NCBI GenBank assembly: GCA_007896885.1
Contig: VOIU01000002.1
Location: forward strand, 186,001-250,000
DNA from: Bacteroidaceae bacterium HV4-6-C5C
Lineage (GTDB): Bacteria > Bacteroidota > Bacteroidia > Bacteroidales > Bacteroidaceae
Length of the DNA stretch: 64,000 nucleotides
Reading direction: 5' to 3'
The notes below the pieces were generated by a model. That model was given only the letters and a program-made list of their open reading frames with translations, ran no database searches and was not told where the DNA came from. Shown one piece after another: positions 35,038 through 44,734 of this stretch. A program made the translations under genes and the position numbers. Every line of letters begins with the position of its first letter. Positions within the stretch are counted from its first letter, which is position 1.

Positions 35038-37299
35038 TTATTTTTTCAATCCTATGTGGAGCTCTTGCAGTCTACTACCTGAAGCAGGAGTATAGTTATG
35101 TACTTCAGGATCGGAATATGCCGGACAAATGTTATACATCTTTCCCTGTACTGCCTGAGAAGTGTTGGTTCTAATTTTACCTGAATTCCATAAATTACAG
35201 CTTGCGATGCGTATTTTTTCCCAAATAGCTTCATCTAGACGAATGCTGGCTCCGCCACGTCCACTATTATCAAAATTGCAGTTTTCTATAGTCAGTGCTT
35301 GTGTCCCGATCAGGCGCGCTACACTGCCACGTTCTTTATTGCAGCAATCTAAAAAATTACAATGCTGGATAGTAACATAGGGACCTGCCGTGCTTTCGTC
35401 ACTTCCTCCCCGATAGATATTTATGGCTGACCCTAATAAGCGATAAAAAGAGCAGTTTTCAATGAGCATATCATCAGCATTATAGCGTCCTATATCATCC
35501 TTTTCTGCAGCATAATTAATAGCGTCTCCCGATAAATCTTGAAAAAAACAGTTCTTAATCGTAATGGCTTTGGCAAAAGTAGACTTAGTCCCTTTGATTG
35601 GAGAGAAACCACTTTCACCGAAATTCTGGAACGTACAGCTGTCTACTATCAGGCTATATGGTTGTATCATATCCGGAGAAGTGGAAATTCCAGCTTTAGC
35701 CAATGCTTTTCCCGATTCGAGTGTTCCGTCGAATATAATATTCTTAATAACCGGATGACCTCCATTGGCGATAGTTACCATATTATCTGGATTTTCTCCA
35801 TTAAAGCGGATGAGAGGTTTATGGGTAACATCAGCTGCACAGACAATCAATGGTTTATCAATAAATATCGATTGTTGAATCGAATACGTTCCTTCTGCCA
35901 AAATAAGAGTAGAACCTGATTCTGCAAAATGAATTATATCAGCAAGATTGTCATCAGGAGATATATTGTATCTCTTGTGAGTATTTGTTAATGAAAGGGC
36001 TTTCCTATTCTCGAGCCATGACGCGCCTTTATTAATCCGGATTGTCGCATCGTCAGGCAATTGAGGTCGTTTAAGTGTTTCGTTTGAAAATCCAAGAGAA
36101 GTGTAGTCCTTTATCAGTTGTACTTTATTATTTTTGAATAAAATGCCGGATATGTCATCAATTGCCAAATAAGGTTGTTTTAATCTCTTATTGATAATTA
36201 TATTATCCGTAAAACTCACATTCTGAGGAATAAGTGTACGTTCCATATCTTTGCCTGTTCCGAATTCTATGTTTGTACAATCGACAAAGGTATTTCGGTA
36301 TATCTTAACATCTCTTACCTGACAATAGCGATTAGGTAATGAGTTCGGTACTGCATCCATTACTCCCAACGCGGAGAAGAAACGGCTACCAGCTAAACCA
36401 ACCAATATATTATCATAAATCTGATGTTCTCCATCTACCACACGTATGCCTCCTGTATTACGCCTTCCATGTCCGATGAATAGATTATTGTTCACCGTAT
36501 TACGCTTTCCATGTCGTAGAGCAATAACTCCTTCACATTCCAGTAAGACATTGTTACGTATTATATTATCACAGGATTTAATAGACACGACTTCCACCTC
36601 ACCAGAACAGCGCTCAAATAAGTTATTTTCAATTATTGTTTTTGAAGATGTATAAGCTTGTGGAGAAGTGCCTACGCGAATTGTTTCAGCACCGTTTGAG
36701 CCATATACTGGTCTTTCGCCAAAATAATTATAGTCTATTTGGTGATGATTCTCAAGACAACGTTCATCGTTAAGAATAACAGTTAAAGTCACTCCTAAAT
36801 TAAGTTTTCCTGTAAAAGAACAATGATCTATCCGGTTGTAGCGACCATAAAGTAGTATATAACTATAGGCCTGATCCCTCCTGGACGGGTTAAAGTTATT
36901 TATCACACAATTTGTCAGACGACAGTGATTGGCTAATTCCTTTTCATTACGGAACTCTATTACAGAACCTTTTGGAGCATATCCATCGGTGAAATATAAT
37001 CCACCGATAGACATCCATTCCCCCGCTATCCGAAGGGTGGAACCACCTTTTATTTTAACCTTTCCAGGATTTAGAGCTTCTATTGTAACAGGAGCCGTCT
37101 CCGTCCCTATGCCCATCCACTTTAGTTCTATATCTTCATATTGCCCGTCTTTGATGTAAATCTGATCACCCGGCTGAGCTGTTTTTAGACAAGTAGCTAC
37201 TTCGAGAAGCGATACATCATATCTTTTGGCAAAAGAGGAGAGCGGAAGACTTACAATCAAGGAAGCAATAAATGCTCTATATATATTTCTTATTCTCAT
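35038..37299 (-). CDS. PL6 alginate lyase (chondroitinase B family), two-domain
   Basis: The enzyme has 753 residues with a signal peptide (about 1-24). The first right-handed beta-helix carries the catalytic pair of PL6: Lys241 in SIKS and Arg262 in LRHG, 21 residues apart as in structurally known members. Asn-rich turns (NNLFERC, RNNVLLEC, VNNNLFIGHG) mark the helix coils. The second half (about 440-740) is another beta-helix, as in the two-domain AlyGC-type enzymes. PL6 acts on alginate, often preferring G-rich or mixed blocks. It follows the SusE-like gene by 3 bp and precedes PL17 by 7 bp. Confidence 0.93.
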   Translation of the reverse strand: MRIRNIYRAFIASLIVSLPLSSFAKRYDVSLLEVATCLKTAQPGDQIYIKDGQYEDIELKWMGIGTETAPVTIEALNPGKVKIKGGSTLRIAGEWMSIGGLYFTDGYAPKGSVIEFRNEKELANHCRLTNCVINNFNPSRRDQAYSYILLYGRYNRIDHCSFTGKLNLGVTLTVILNDERCLENHHQIDYNYFGERPVYGSNGAETIRVGTSPQAYTSSKTIIENNLFERCSGEVEVVSIKSCDNIIRNNVLLECEGVIALRHGKRNTVNNNLFIGHGRRNTGGIRVVDGEHQIYDNILVGLAGSRFFSALGVMDAVPNSLPNRYCQVRDVKIYRNTFVDCTNIEFGTGKDMERTLIPQNVSFTDNIIINKRLKQPYLAIDDISGILFKNNKVQLIKDYTSLGFSNETLKRPQLPDDATIRINKGASWLENRKALSLTNTHKRYNISPDDNLADIIHFAESGSTLILAEGTYSIQQSIFIDKPLIVCAADVTHKPLIRFNGENPDNMVTIANGGHPVIKNIIFDGTLESGKALAKAGISTSPDMIQPYSLIVDSCTFQNFGESGFSPIKGTKSTFAKAITIKNCFFQDLSGDAINYAAEKDDIGRYNADDMLIENCSFYRLLGSAINIYRGGSDESTAGPYVTIQHCNFLDCCNKERGSVARLIGTQALTIENCNFDNSGRGGASIRLDEAIWEKIRIASCNLWNSGKIRTNTSQAVQGKMYNICPAYSDPEVHNYTPASGSRLQELHIGLKK

Positions 37300-37302
37300 T
37301 AA

Positions 37303-38988
37303 TTATTTAACTTTTGAATAGTTATAATCATGCTTCTGCCAATACATGTCAAATTCAACTGAACTGGACGAGGGAGCAGATGTATTATTCCACATTTTAA
37401 AATCAACATTTTTTATATGCAACAGTCCTATGCGCTTTACATTAGCCGCTACGTTTGTAACTGAACCATTTACATTGTAATAAAGCATCAAGATAACAGC
37501 GTCTATATTTGCTTTTTTTTCGACTCCTGCAGTGAATATACCGCTTGCCCAAATATCTGTATTAAGAGACGTTTTCATACTCGAAATATTTATGTCACCA
37601 CAAGTTTTTGCATCAATATTTATTGGAAACGTGGTTTCGTCAATAGCTGTCACTGTACCGTTTTTCACTTTATCCGCTAAAGCTTTGTATTTGGAATTTG
37701 AAGGATCTAAATACAAGAATGTCAAAGCTGGAGTTCCATAACAATTCCCATTAGCTCCAGTTACTCGGTATTCATCCGCCGAGTTATTGCCCCAATAGAA
37801 GTTTTTCAATTGGCTGGAAGAAGCAGCTGGACTATTGATTTGCAATTGCCCTGCATTCACCCCAGAAAAGAAGAAATAAGGAGTAACTGAATTATATTCT
37901 TCATCTGAGACATTTGGAATATTGCTGGCTGAGCAAGTTTTACTTTGATATTTATAAGATACGGGATCAACTTTTTCTCTCCAATCAGAATTTGCATATA
38001 CTAACCCTGTTTCAGGAGAGAAAAAAGAAGCCATATTTTCCACATCACGCCCCTGTCCATACACTTTTCTATTCTCCCAAAAATAAACGAAAGGCACTTT
38101 CACAATAAAATTTTCTGTCAAAGTATGGATCTCTCTACCATCAAAATAAGAAATCTTTAAAGTTCTTGTGTTATTCCCATCCACATAGTCTTGGGATGCC
38201 GGTACGGCAAATTTTAGCTCATTCTCGTTTTGTAGTGTTATATTACAGTTCATATCATTCAATAATATTTTATCAATCTTATTCAGATAAGTTCCATTTA
38301 AAGTTACTAAATCACCTGCTCTAGTAGGTTCGAAAGATGATGTAGCAACATTTGGTTCATAACGTTTCACCGTTATTTGTGGTGCAGAGGCAATGGGAGT
38401 TTCTACTTCTTTTGTTCCATTAAAATATTTGAATGTAATGGAGGTTTGATCACTCTCTACATACGGGATCTTGACCAAAATTTCTTTCTCATTCTGTGAA
38501 AGTATCTCCGCTACATTTCCCGTTGAATGCCCTTCAGCTGTAAAGATAACAGCGCTGATTACATTGATATAAGATCCGGAAATGAGAAGTTTATTTCCCA
38601 TTTCAGTTTCAGTAGGCATATTTGTGGTGGTGATTAAAGGCGAGGGATACTCCAATGTAAAATCCGTATCGGATGTTCCTTCACCAATTGAATTGCTTAA
38701 AATTATCTTGCCGCTTCTTGCGTTACTTGTCACTTTCAGCGATAAGCGCTGATTGGATACTTTTTGTAGGATTGTTACTTCTTCTCCACCTATAGTAGCC
38801 TTAACTACATCATCCAAATTCTTTCCAGTAATGACTATTTCAGTTCCGATACTACCCTTTTCCGGTGAAAAAGAAAGTATCTGTGGCGCACTCGCCGAAA
38901 ATTCATTCATTGAGATGGAATCACAACTGCTCCAATATATTATGGATACAATTAAAAAAATCAGATTCCACTTATTATATTGTTTCAT
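37303..38988 (-). CDS. IPT/TIG-repeat surface glycan-binding lipoprotein (SusE-position)
   Basis: The lipoprotein has 561 residues with a lipobox ending SSC (Cys22). Three IPT/TIG domains follow (about 35-115, 117-205 and 207-295), recognisable from phrases such as FSPEKGSIGTEIVITGKNL and FEPTRAGDLVTLNGTYLNK. The C-terminal 260 residues are unique-looking and rich in aromatic residues, possibly the glycan-binding module. Surface glycan-binding proteins encoded just after susD usually capture substrate at the cell surface, and IPT spacers hold the binding domain away from the membrane. The binding of alginate is inferred from the PUL. Confidence 0.85.
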   Translation of the reverse strand: MKQYNKWNLIFLIVSIIYWSSCDSISMNEFSASAPQILSFSPEKGSIGTEIVITGKNLDDVVKATIGGEEVTILQKVSNQRLSLKVTSNARSGKIILSNSIGEGTSDTDFTLEYPSPLITTTNMPTETEMGNKLLISGSYINVISAVIFTAEGHSTGNVAEILSQNEKEILVKIPYVESDQTSITFKYFNGTKEVETPIASAPQITVKRYEPNVATSSFEPTRAGDLVTLNGTYLNKIDKILLNDMNCNITLQNENELKFAVPASQDYVDGNNTRTLKISYFDGREIHTLTENFIVKVPFVYFWENRKVYGQGRDVENMASFFSPETGLVYANSDWREKVDPVSYKYQSKTCSASNIPNVSDEEYNSVTPYFFFSGVNAGQLQINSPAASSSQLKNFYWGNNSADEYRVTGANGNCYGTPALTFLYLDPSNSKYKALADKVKNGTVTAIDETTFPINIDAKTCGDINISSMKTSLNTDIWASGIFTAGVEKKANIDAVILMLYYNVNGSVTNVAANVKRIGLLHIKNVDFKMWNNTSAPSSSSVEFDMYWQKHDYNYSKVK

Positions 38989-39008
38989 AATCTCATTTAT
39001 TTAAAGAA

Positions 39009-40526
39009 TTAATAACCTGTATTTTGTGCAACATCCGGATTGATGTTAATTATACTTACCGGAATAGGAAGAAATGTTTGCCAATTGGCGATGTCATTCA
39101 CTTTATAGCTATATTCTGAATAAAAACTTTCATTTTTAAAGTAATTGTTTACTGTTTGAGCAGCTATTCCCCAACGAAGTAAGTCAAACCAACGCTGGTT
39201 TTCAAAAGCTAGTTCCAATCTTCTTTCATTACGTACCGCTTCTCTAAAGTCATAACGGCTGGATAGATCTGTTAATGTATAAGTTGATACACCAGCACGT
39301 TCACATACCATATTTAAATATTTCAAATTATCATCAGAAGGACCTGATATCTCGTTTGTCAGTTCCGCATATAATAAAGCTATATCACCTACTCGGATAA
39401 CCGGCCAATCACTTTCACCGTCATATTCTGTTGTTACAGCATTGGTATATTTCTTACAATAACGACAATTACCAGTGGTTACCCATTCCTGGGTTGTTGA
39501 GTTGAAGTACTTTTGGGCTATATTGACATCTAAACGCTTATCTCCAATTCCCCTTGATTGATAAGCAGCAATGATATTATCACTTGGTGTATTATAGCCC
39601 GAAGACGTACCAATAATTACATTTGCGCCATTATTGACTGGCGCGAACATATTACCAAAAGGTGAACCTAATCCTACATTTCCCGAACGATAGCGGATGG
39701 TAAAAATAAGTTCCTTATTCATTTCATTTGTTATGGAGAATATTTGATTGTAAGCAACCAAGTCAGCGCCCGTTTGCGGATTACCGACAGAAGCGCTTTC
39801 TAACACTTCTTTACATAGTACGGCGGCGCGAGCATATTGGGTATCTCCCGCTTCATAATGTGTAGCATAGACTTTTGCCAATAATGCTTTTGCTGCATTA
39901 ATGTTGGCACGTCCCGTATCCGTATCCCTCATTTTCTCGGGCAACATTTGATTATTGATAACATTTTCCAAATCACTTTCAATTAGTTCGTAAACCTCAT
40001 TCACTGTTGAGCGCTGCATGTTGCGAGCTACATCGGATGGTGTTTTTGAGGTAACTATGAATACAGGCCCCCATAAACGGACAAGATTGAAATATTCTAA
40101 AGAGCGAAGAAATAGTGCTTCTCCTTCATACTGTTTACGAAGTGTTCCGTCTTCTATTATATCTAAATAAGAAATCACATTATTGGCTCGGGAAATAGCT
40201 GCATAACAAGCATCCCAATAATTCTCAACCCACTGATGTTCTGCAATAATAGTACCTTGATCCAATTGTTCAACTAATTTTGTAGTACTGGCGGAAGATC
40301 CTGTAGCATACATGCGACTATCATCGGAACGCAGCTCTGTCATTGCCCATTCATAATACAGGACATTTTGGAGAGAATTATAGCAACCGATTACCAAATT
40401 ATTCACAGAAGAAGCATCTTTTACATATTCATCTGCAGCAACTTCAGAATACGGATACTTATCCAAATTACAAGCTGTGAGGAGCAATACTCCTAATAAC
40501 AATTCAATATATTTAGCTTTTTTCAT
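39009..40526 (-). CDS. susD: SusD/RagB family nutrient-binding outer membrane lipoprotein
   Basis: The lipoprotein has 505 residues from the chosen start MKKAKYIELLLGVLLLTACN (lipobox LLTAC, Cys19); an upstream ATG would overlap susC. The SusD fold is shown by TPR-like helices with DASSVNNLVIGCYNSLQNVL, GEALFLRSLEYFNLVRLWGP (about 135-155) and the C-terminal RRLELAFENQRWFDLLRWG. SusD caps the SusC barrel and binds glycan. It is 13 bp downstream of susC and 20 bp upstream of the IPT lipoprotein gene. The substrate, alginate oligosaccharides, is inferred from the lyase neighbours. The symbol is family-level. Confidence 0.93.
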   Translation of the reverse strand: MKKAKYIELLLGVLLLTACNLDKYPYSEVAADEYVKDASSVNNLVIGCYNSLQNVLYYEWAMTELRSDDSRMYATGSSASTTKLVEQLDQGTIIAEHQWVENYWDACYAAISRANNVISYLDIIEDGTLRKQYEGEALFLRSLEYFNLVRLWGPVFIVTSKTPSDVARNMQRSTVNEVYELIESDLENVINNQMLPEKMRDTDTGRANINAAKALLAKVYATHYEAGDTQYARAAVLCKEVLESASVGNPQTGADLVAYNQIFSITNEMNKELIFTIRYRSGNVGLGSPFGNMFAPVNNGANVIIGTSSGYNTPSDNIIAAYQSRGIGDKRLDVNIAQKYFNSTTQEWVTTGNCRYCKKYTNAVTTEYDGESDWPVIRVGDIALLYAELTNEISGPSDDNLKYLNMVCERAGVSTYTLTDLSSRYDFREAVRNERRLELAFENQRWFDLLRWGIAAQTVNNYFKNESFYSEYSYKVNDIANWQTFLPIPVSIININPDVAQNTGY

Positions 40527-40539
40527 TGTCTGCTTTCTA

Positions 40540-43500
40540 TTAAAAGTTAATATCAAAACCCGCGGATATAGTAGTGGTTAGGGGAAATCCACCTCGTTGA
40601 TATCCTGAAATCAGTGAACTTGAGTATTGTGATGAAGTCATACGCGATTCAGGATTAATGCCTTTATAATCATTTCCCCAAATATAAAGCAAGTTGCTGC
40701 CGGAAAGGTAAAATCTTACACTGGATAATTTTATTTTACGAGCACTTGCGGTTGGTAAAGTATAACCTATAGTAAAATTTCTCAAACATGCATAAGAAGC
40801 ATCTTGCAAAGGATAGTCCGTCAGACAAATATCATAACCTAATTTTTGATATGGGGTTCTTCCATTTCCTGGATTTTCTGCGCTTACCCAACGATCTTTT
40901 AAGTATTTCTTATTCCATTTTACAGTTTCATTGTAATAAACATCGCCATTGTAAACAGTAATGCCTTGTACGCCTTGGATAAGGAATGAGATATCGAAAT
41001 TCTTAATCTGGAAAGTATTTGTAATTCCCCAAGTAAAATCAGGATAGGGATTACCCAAAGGTACACGATCATCAGAAGTCAAAGAACCATTCTTATCAGT
41101 ATCAACAATACGCAATCCACCCGGAACGTCATTTGCAAAATGAGGATTGGTATTAATTTCTTCTATATTGCTCCACACACCATTCGTCTTATAACCATAA
41201 AATTGAATCATGGGTGAACCGACTTTAGCTATATAGCATTCGCTCCTTTCTCCCTGATTAATAACTTGTTGCTCTCCACCAAGTTCTAACAACTTATTAC
41301 GTGACAGTGAGAAATTAAAGTTTGTATTCCATGAAAATTTCTGCTTTTTAACATTATACGTATCAATCTGAATTTCCAATCCGGAATTACGCACTTTTCC
41401 TATGTTATTCCAATAATAATTATAGCCAGTGAATGATTGTGTAGGTTGTGCAAATAATAAAGCCCGGGTAACAGAATAATAGGCATCCAATGAAAGATTA
41501 ATTCGGTTCTTTAAAAGACCTAAATCTAAACCATAGTTGAATTCATCTGTTTTTTCCCATGTAATATTTGAATTAGCAAGCGTCGAGGAAGTATTTGCCG
41601 AACCAGAGATTAATTGTCCATTACCTAATCCGGTTACGTAGTTTGCACTATTTAAAACTTCAAGCGCAGCATCATAGCTAATACGGTTATTTCCTGTTGC
41701 CCCGTAAGAAGCTCGAAGTTTCAAATTTGATATAGCTTCTATTTTTTTTATAAATTTTTCTTCACTTATACGCCAACCTACCGATACAGATGGAAACCAT
41801 GCATTTCGGTTCCCTTTGGAAAATAGAGAGGATCGGTCTAGACGCAAAGAAGTAGATAACAGATAGCGACCTAAATAGTTATAATTGATACGTCCGAGAT
41901 AAGATTCCAAAACCACATCAGGATACCTGAAAGTCCCTGTACCATCTGTATTCCCATTACCCTGACTAGCTAATGAATAAACAGTAGCTGCATTCAGTGT
42001 GTGAATATCATCGGTTGCAAATCCAGTTGCAGTCATAGCAACTCGTTGATTACGTGTTGATTCTACAGTGTAACCTAATAATGCATCAATGCTATGAGAT
42101 TTTTTCGTTCCTAGATCTAAGTGATAGTTTAATGTGTTTTCGCTTAATAAATCCACGTAAAGTGTACTAAAATATGTAGCTAAACTTTTTTCTCCGTCTT
42201 TTGTAGCATTATTATTTCCATAATAATATGAAGGGCTGAAGCTGACGTTCAATCCATTGGACGTTTTAAATTGTAGTTCTTTACAAAGATTGATAGTTAA
42301 ATATATGCTAGCTAACCCTTCCATGGATTCACTCCAACGAGTGGTATTTGCCATTACGCTTCGTGGATTGTTATTGGCTGATGAAAAAGGAGAGGACTTC
42401 TCTTGAGTTGGATTTCCATCTGCGTCTGGCGTTCCGGTGGGAGTCATGATATTATTAAAGTGACTTCCCCTTGCAAATCCTGAATATCCGGTCAACGCTG
42501 TACTATAAGCATTGTGGTAAACCGGTAGAAAAGAAGGAGTACGATAAAAGTCTATAAAATTATTCCTCGGACGTTCCATTTTCTTATAAGTTCCAGATAA
42601 ATTTACGCCTACATTGGTAATATCTGAGAGCTTAGCATCCAATTTTGTACGGAAATTCAATTTGTCTAGCGAATTTTGAAGCATTACTCCTTGATCTTTG
42701 GTATAAGCAGCTGAAATAAAGTATTTCGTTTCTTTACGCCCACCAGAAATACTCATCTGAACATTAGTGATACTTGCTAGGTCGCGTAACCCTTCTTTTT
42801 GCCAATTCGTACTCCCCATTTGGCTTTCCAAATAAGAAGCGGCACGAGCGGCAGCTGGAACCGCAGGGCCTCCCATTTCTGCTTCTTCATTTAGTAGATT
42901 TAGCCATTCAGAGGAAGTCATCATATTATGTAATTGATAGGCATATTTAAATCCCTGATAAAACTTAAATGAGTATTTGGGCTTATCAGGTGTGCCACTC
43001 TTTGTTGTTACCATAATAACACCATTAGCCGCACGTGACCCATAGATAGCAGCTGAAGCAGCATCTTTCAGTATTTCGATAGATTTTATGTCGGAAGCAT
43101 TAACTGATGAAAGACCGCCTTGTATTGGAAACCCATCAACAATAACTAGTGGCTCACTTTCTGCAGAAATAGAACTTGCACCGCGTATGCGAATAGATGG
43201 GGTTACACCTACCTCTGACGTTTCATTTGTAATTGTAAGCCCACTCATAGAACCTTGTAAAGCAGTCGTTACATCACTTACTGGTGCATTAATTAATGAT
43301 TGCCCATCTAGTTTTGAAATTGATCCTGTTAAATGAGATTTTACTTGAGTACCGTAACCAATTACAACAACGTCATCCAACATTTTTGAGTCCTCTTCTA
43401 ATGTAATATTTACATTAGTACGTTTACCTATCACTTCCGCTTTATTAATATAGCCAATGTAAGAATAGATCAGAATTGTTTTTGAATTAGGAACTTTGAT

Positions 43501-43695
43501 CGTATAATCACCATTGGCATCTGTTACAGCACCGGTAGCAATAGAAGCATCCTTTATTGTTACTGTGGCCCCAATCAATGGACCTTGAGCATCTGTTACT
43601 TTACCAGTAACCACATGTTGAGCGTAAAGATTGAATGTTCCAGTTAACAGCAAGAACATTAAGATAACTTTCTTTAAATGGAGAAGTTTGTTCAT
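40540..43695 (-). CDS. susC: SusC/RagA family TonB-linked outer membrane transporter
   Basis: The transporter has 1051 residues: a signal peptide (about 1-25), a carboxypeptidase-like regulatory domain (about 27-105, VTGKVTDAQGPLIGATVTIK), a TonB box region (DDVVVIGYGTQ), a plug (about 125-240, with IRGASSISAESEPLVIVDGFP and IKSIEILKDAASAAIYGSRAANGVI, quoted in parts) and a 22-strand barrel. It imports oligosaccharides using TonB energy together with SusD. It is the first gene of the alginate PUL and has a well-formed promoter with operator overlap upstream. The symbol is family-level. Confidence 0.94.
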   Translation of the reverse strand: MNKLLHLKKVILMFLLLTGTFNLYAQHVVTGKVTDAQGPLIGATVTIKDASIATGAVTDANGDYTIKVPNSKTILIYSYIGYINKAEVIGKRTNVNITLEEDSKMLDDVVVIGYGTQVKSHLTGSISKLDGQSLINAPVSDVTTALQGSMSGLTITNETSEVGVTPSIRIRGASSISAESEPLVIVDGFPIQGGLSSVNASDIKSIEILKDAASAAIYGSRAANGVIMVTTKSGTPDKPKYSFKFYQGFKYAYQLHNMMTSSEWLNLLNEEAEMGGPAVPAAARAASYLESQMGSTNWQKEGLRDLASITNVQMSISGGRKETKYFISAAYTKDQGVMLQNSLDKLNFRTKLDAKLSDITNVGVNLSGTYKKMERPRNNFIDFYRTPSFLPVYHNAYSTALTGYSGFARGSHFNNIMTPTGTPDADGNPTQEKSSPFSSANNNPRSVMANTTRWSESMEGLASIYLTINLCKELQFKTSNGLNVSFSPSYYYGNNNATKDGEKSLATYFSTLYVDLLSENTLNYHLDLGTKKSHSIDALLGYTVESTRNQRVAMTATGFATDDIHTLNAATVYSLASQGNGNTDGTGTFRYPDVVLESYLGRINYNYLGRYLLSTSLRLDRSSLFSKGNRNAWFPSVSVGWRISEEKFIKKIEAISNLKLRASYGATGNNRISYDAALEVLNSANYVTGLGNGQLISGSANTSSTLANSNITWEKTDEFNYGLDLGLLKNRINLSLDAYYSVTRALLFAQPTQSFTGYNYYWNNIGKVRNSGLEIQIDTYNVKKQKFSWNTNFNFSLSRNKLLELGGEQQVINQGERSECYIAKVGSPMIQFYGYKTNGVWSNIEEINTNPHFANDVPGGLRIVDTDKNGSLTSDDRVPLGNPYPDFTWGITNTFQIKNFDISFLIQGVQGITVYNGDVYYNETVKWNKKYLKDRWVSAENPGNGRTPYQKLGYDICLTDYPLQDASYACLRNFTIGYTLPTASARKIKLSSVRFYLSGSNLLYIWGNDYKGINPESRMTSSQYSSSLISGYQRGGFPLTTTISAGFDINF

Positions 43696-43717
43696 AGTAT
43701 AGATTGTTTTTCTGTGA

Positions 43718-43748
43718 CAAACGTAATTATAATAATTGGTAAACCAAA
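43718..43748 (-). promoter_or_regulatory. Promoter of the alginate PUL (susC)
   Basis: On the minus strand the -33 TTTG (43745-43748) and -7 TACGTTTG (43718-43725, fits TAnnTTTG) are 19 nt apart. The leader to the susC start at 43695 is short. The -33 element lies within the first GntR operator. Confidence 0.82.
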
Positions 43749-43763
43749 TTTTTGGTATACCAA
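43736..43763. promoter_or_regulatory. Two tandem FadR/GntR-type operators
   Basis: TTGGTAAACCAA (43736-43747) and TTGGTATACCAA (43752-43763) are 12-bp palindromes with a centre distance of 16 bp, also enclosed in a perfect 10-bp inverted repeat AATAATTGGT / ACCAATTATT (43731-43768). GT-nn-AC cores are the classical form of FadR-subfamily sites. The first overlaps the susC -33. Confidence 0.75.
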
Positions 43764-43930
43764 TTATTGTTTATTAACAATATGGGAACAAATCAGATAT
43801 ACAGAGAGTTATACATACCTCTATATAAAAAGGGAAAGATTTTTTTAATGCAAAGCTTTACTTTAAAAGATAATATTCATACTTTTACGATCAAAATAGA
43901 AAGAAAATTTTTATAAAGTATTGATATCTT

Positions 43931-44650
43931 ATGGAGGATGAAGTAAACTTACAGCCAGTAACGTTTGTGATAGAGCACATAAAAAGACAGATTTCAGATC
44001 GCCAGATTCTTCCTGGCGAACGCTTGCCGTCTGAACGTAAATTGTCTGAACTTTTAAAAGTTAGTCGATTGCACGTTCGTGAAGCATTGCAAAAAATGGA
44101 ATTGTATGGTATTGTAAAAACATATCCACAAAGTGGGACAGTAGTTTCTGAGTTTTCCAAAGATCAGCTAGACACAATGATTACAGATGCTCTAAAAATC
44201 AGCAAATATGATTTTAATAGTTTGGTATATGTGCGAGTATTATTGGAAATAGAAGCATGTAAACTTTGTGCAATAAATCGTACTGAAGAAGATTTAAAAA
44301 ATATAGAGAAAGCTCTTGTTGAACTTGAAGAAAAATTTGACACGGAACTGCGTGTTGAGAAGGATTTTGCTTTTCACCAAGCTATAGCACTTGGCGGACA
44401 TAATGCTGTTATTAGTTCACTTTTACTTATAATTACTCCAGATATCTTAAAATATTATCAAAAATACAAGGTTTGTGCCGTTCCACAAAAAACTGTTCAT
44501 GCAGAACATAGAGAGCTATTGGAAAAAATTAAAAATAAAGATAAAGACGGAATGAAAGAATTAGTTCTCCGTCACTTATCCAATTTGATAGATTTCGCCA
44601 GAATCTCTGTAAAAGAAAATATTCCCGAATTTGAATATGGAAATATCTAA
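43931..44650 (+). CDS. FadR/GntR family transcriptional regulator of the alginate PUL
   Basis: The regulator has 239 residues. The N-terminal winged helix-turn-helix is at about 8-77, with the GntR marks LPGERLPSERKLSELLKVSR and VREALQKMELYGIV. The C-terminal FCD effector domain (about 90-225) has the family pattern VRVLLEIEACKLCA, DFAFHQAIALGGHN and HAEHRELLEKI, with Asp/His residues that usually bind a metal. The effector is probably an alginate-derived keto-sugar such as KDG or DEH (inference). Gut Bacteroides PULs more often use HTCS or ECF regulators; GntR control resembles alginate systems of marine Flavobacteriia. Divergent from susC, with two tandem palindromes between them. The coding region is AT-rich. 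Confidence 0.88.
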   Translation: MEDEVNLQPVTFVIEHIKRQISDRQILPGERLPSERKLSELLKVSRLHVREALQKMELYGIVKTYPQSGTVVSEFSKDQLDTMITDALKISKYDFNSLVYVRVLLEIEACKLCAINRTEEDLKNIEKALVELEEKFDTELRVEKDFAFHQAIALGGHNAVISSLLLIITPDILKYYQKYKVCAVPQKTVHAEHRELLEKIKNKDKDGMKELVLRHLSNLIDFARISVKENIPEFEYGNI

Positions 44651-44699
44651 TTAAGATAAAGATAAAAGATTTATTTATAAAAAAATCACTTAAAGCATA

Positions 44700-44734
44700 A
44701 AAGCCAACTAATATATTTATAATTAGTTGGCTTT
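44700..44734. terminator. Candidate terminator between the GntR gene and fhs
   Basis: AAAGCCAACTAAT and ATTAGTTGGCTTT form a 13-bp stem with a 9-nt loop, 50 bp after the GntR stop. The plus-strand tail is only TTT, and the minus-strand tail is T-rich (TTTATGCTTT). It may act for both convergent transcripts. The rest of 44651-44905 is AT-rich without a gene. Confidence 0.6.
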
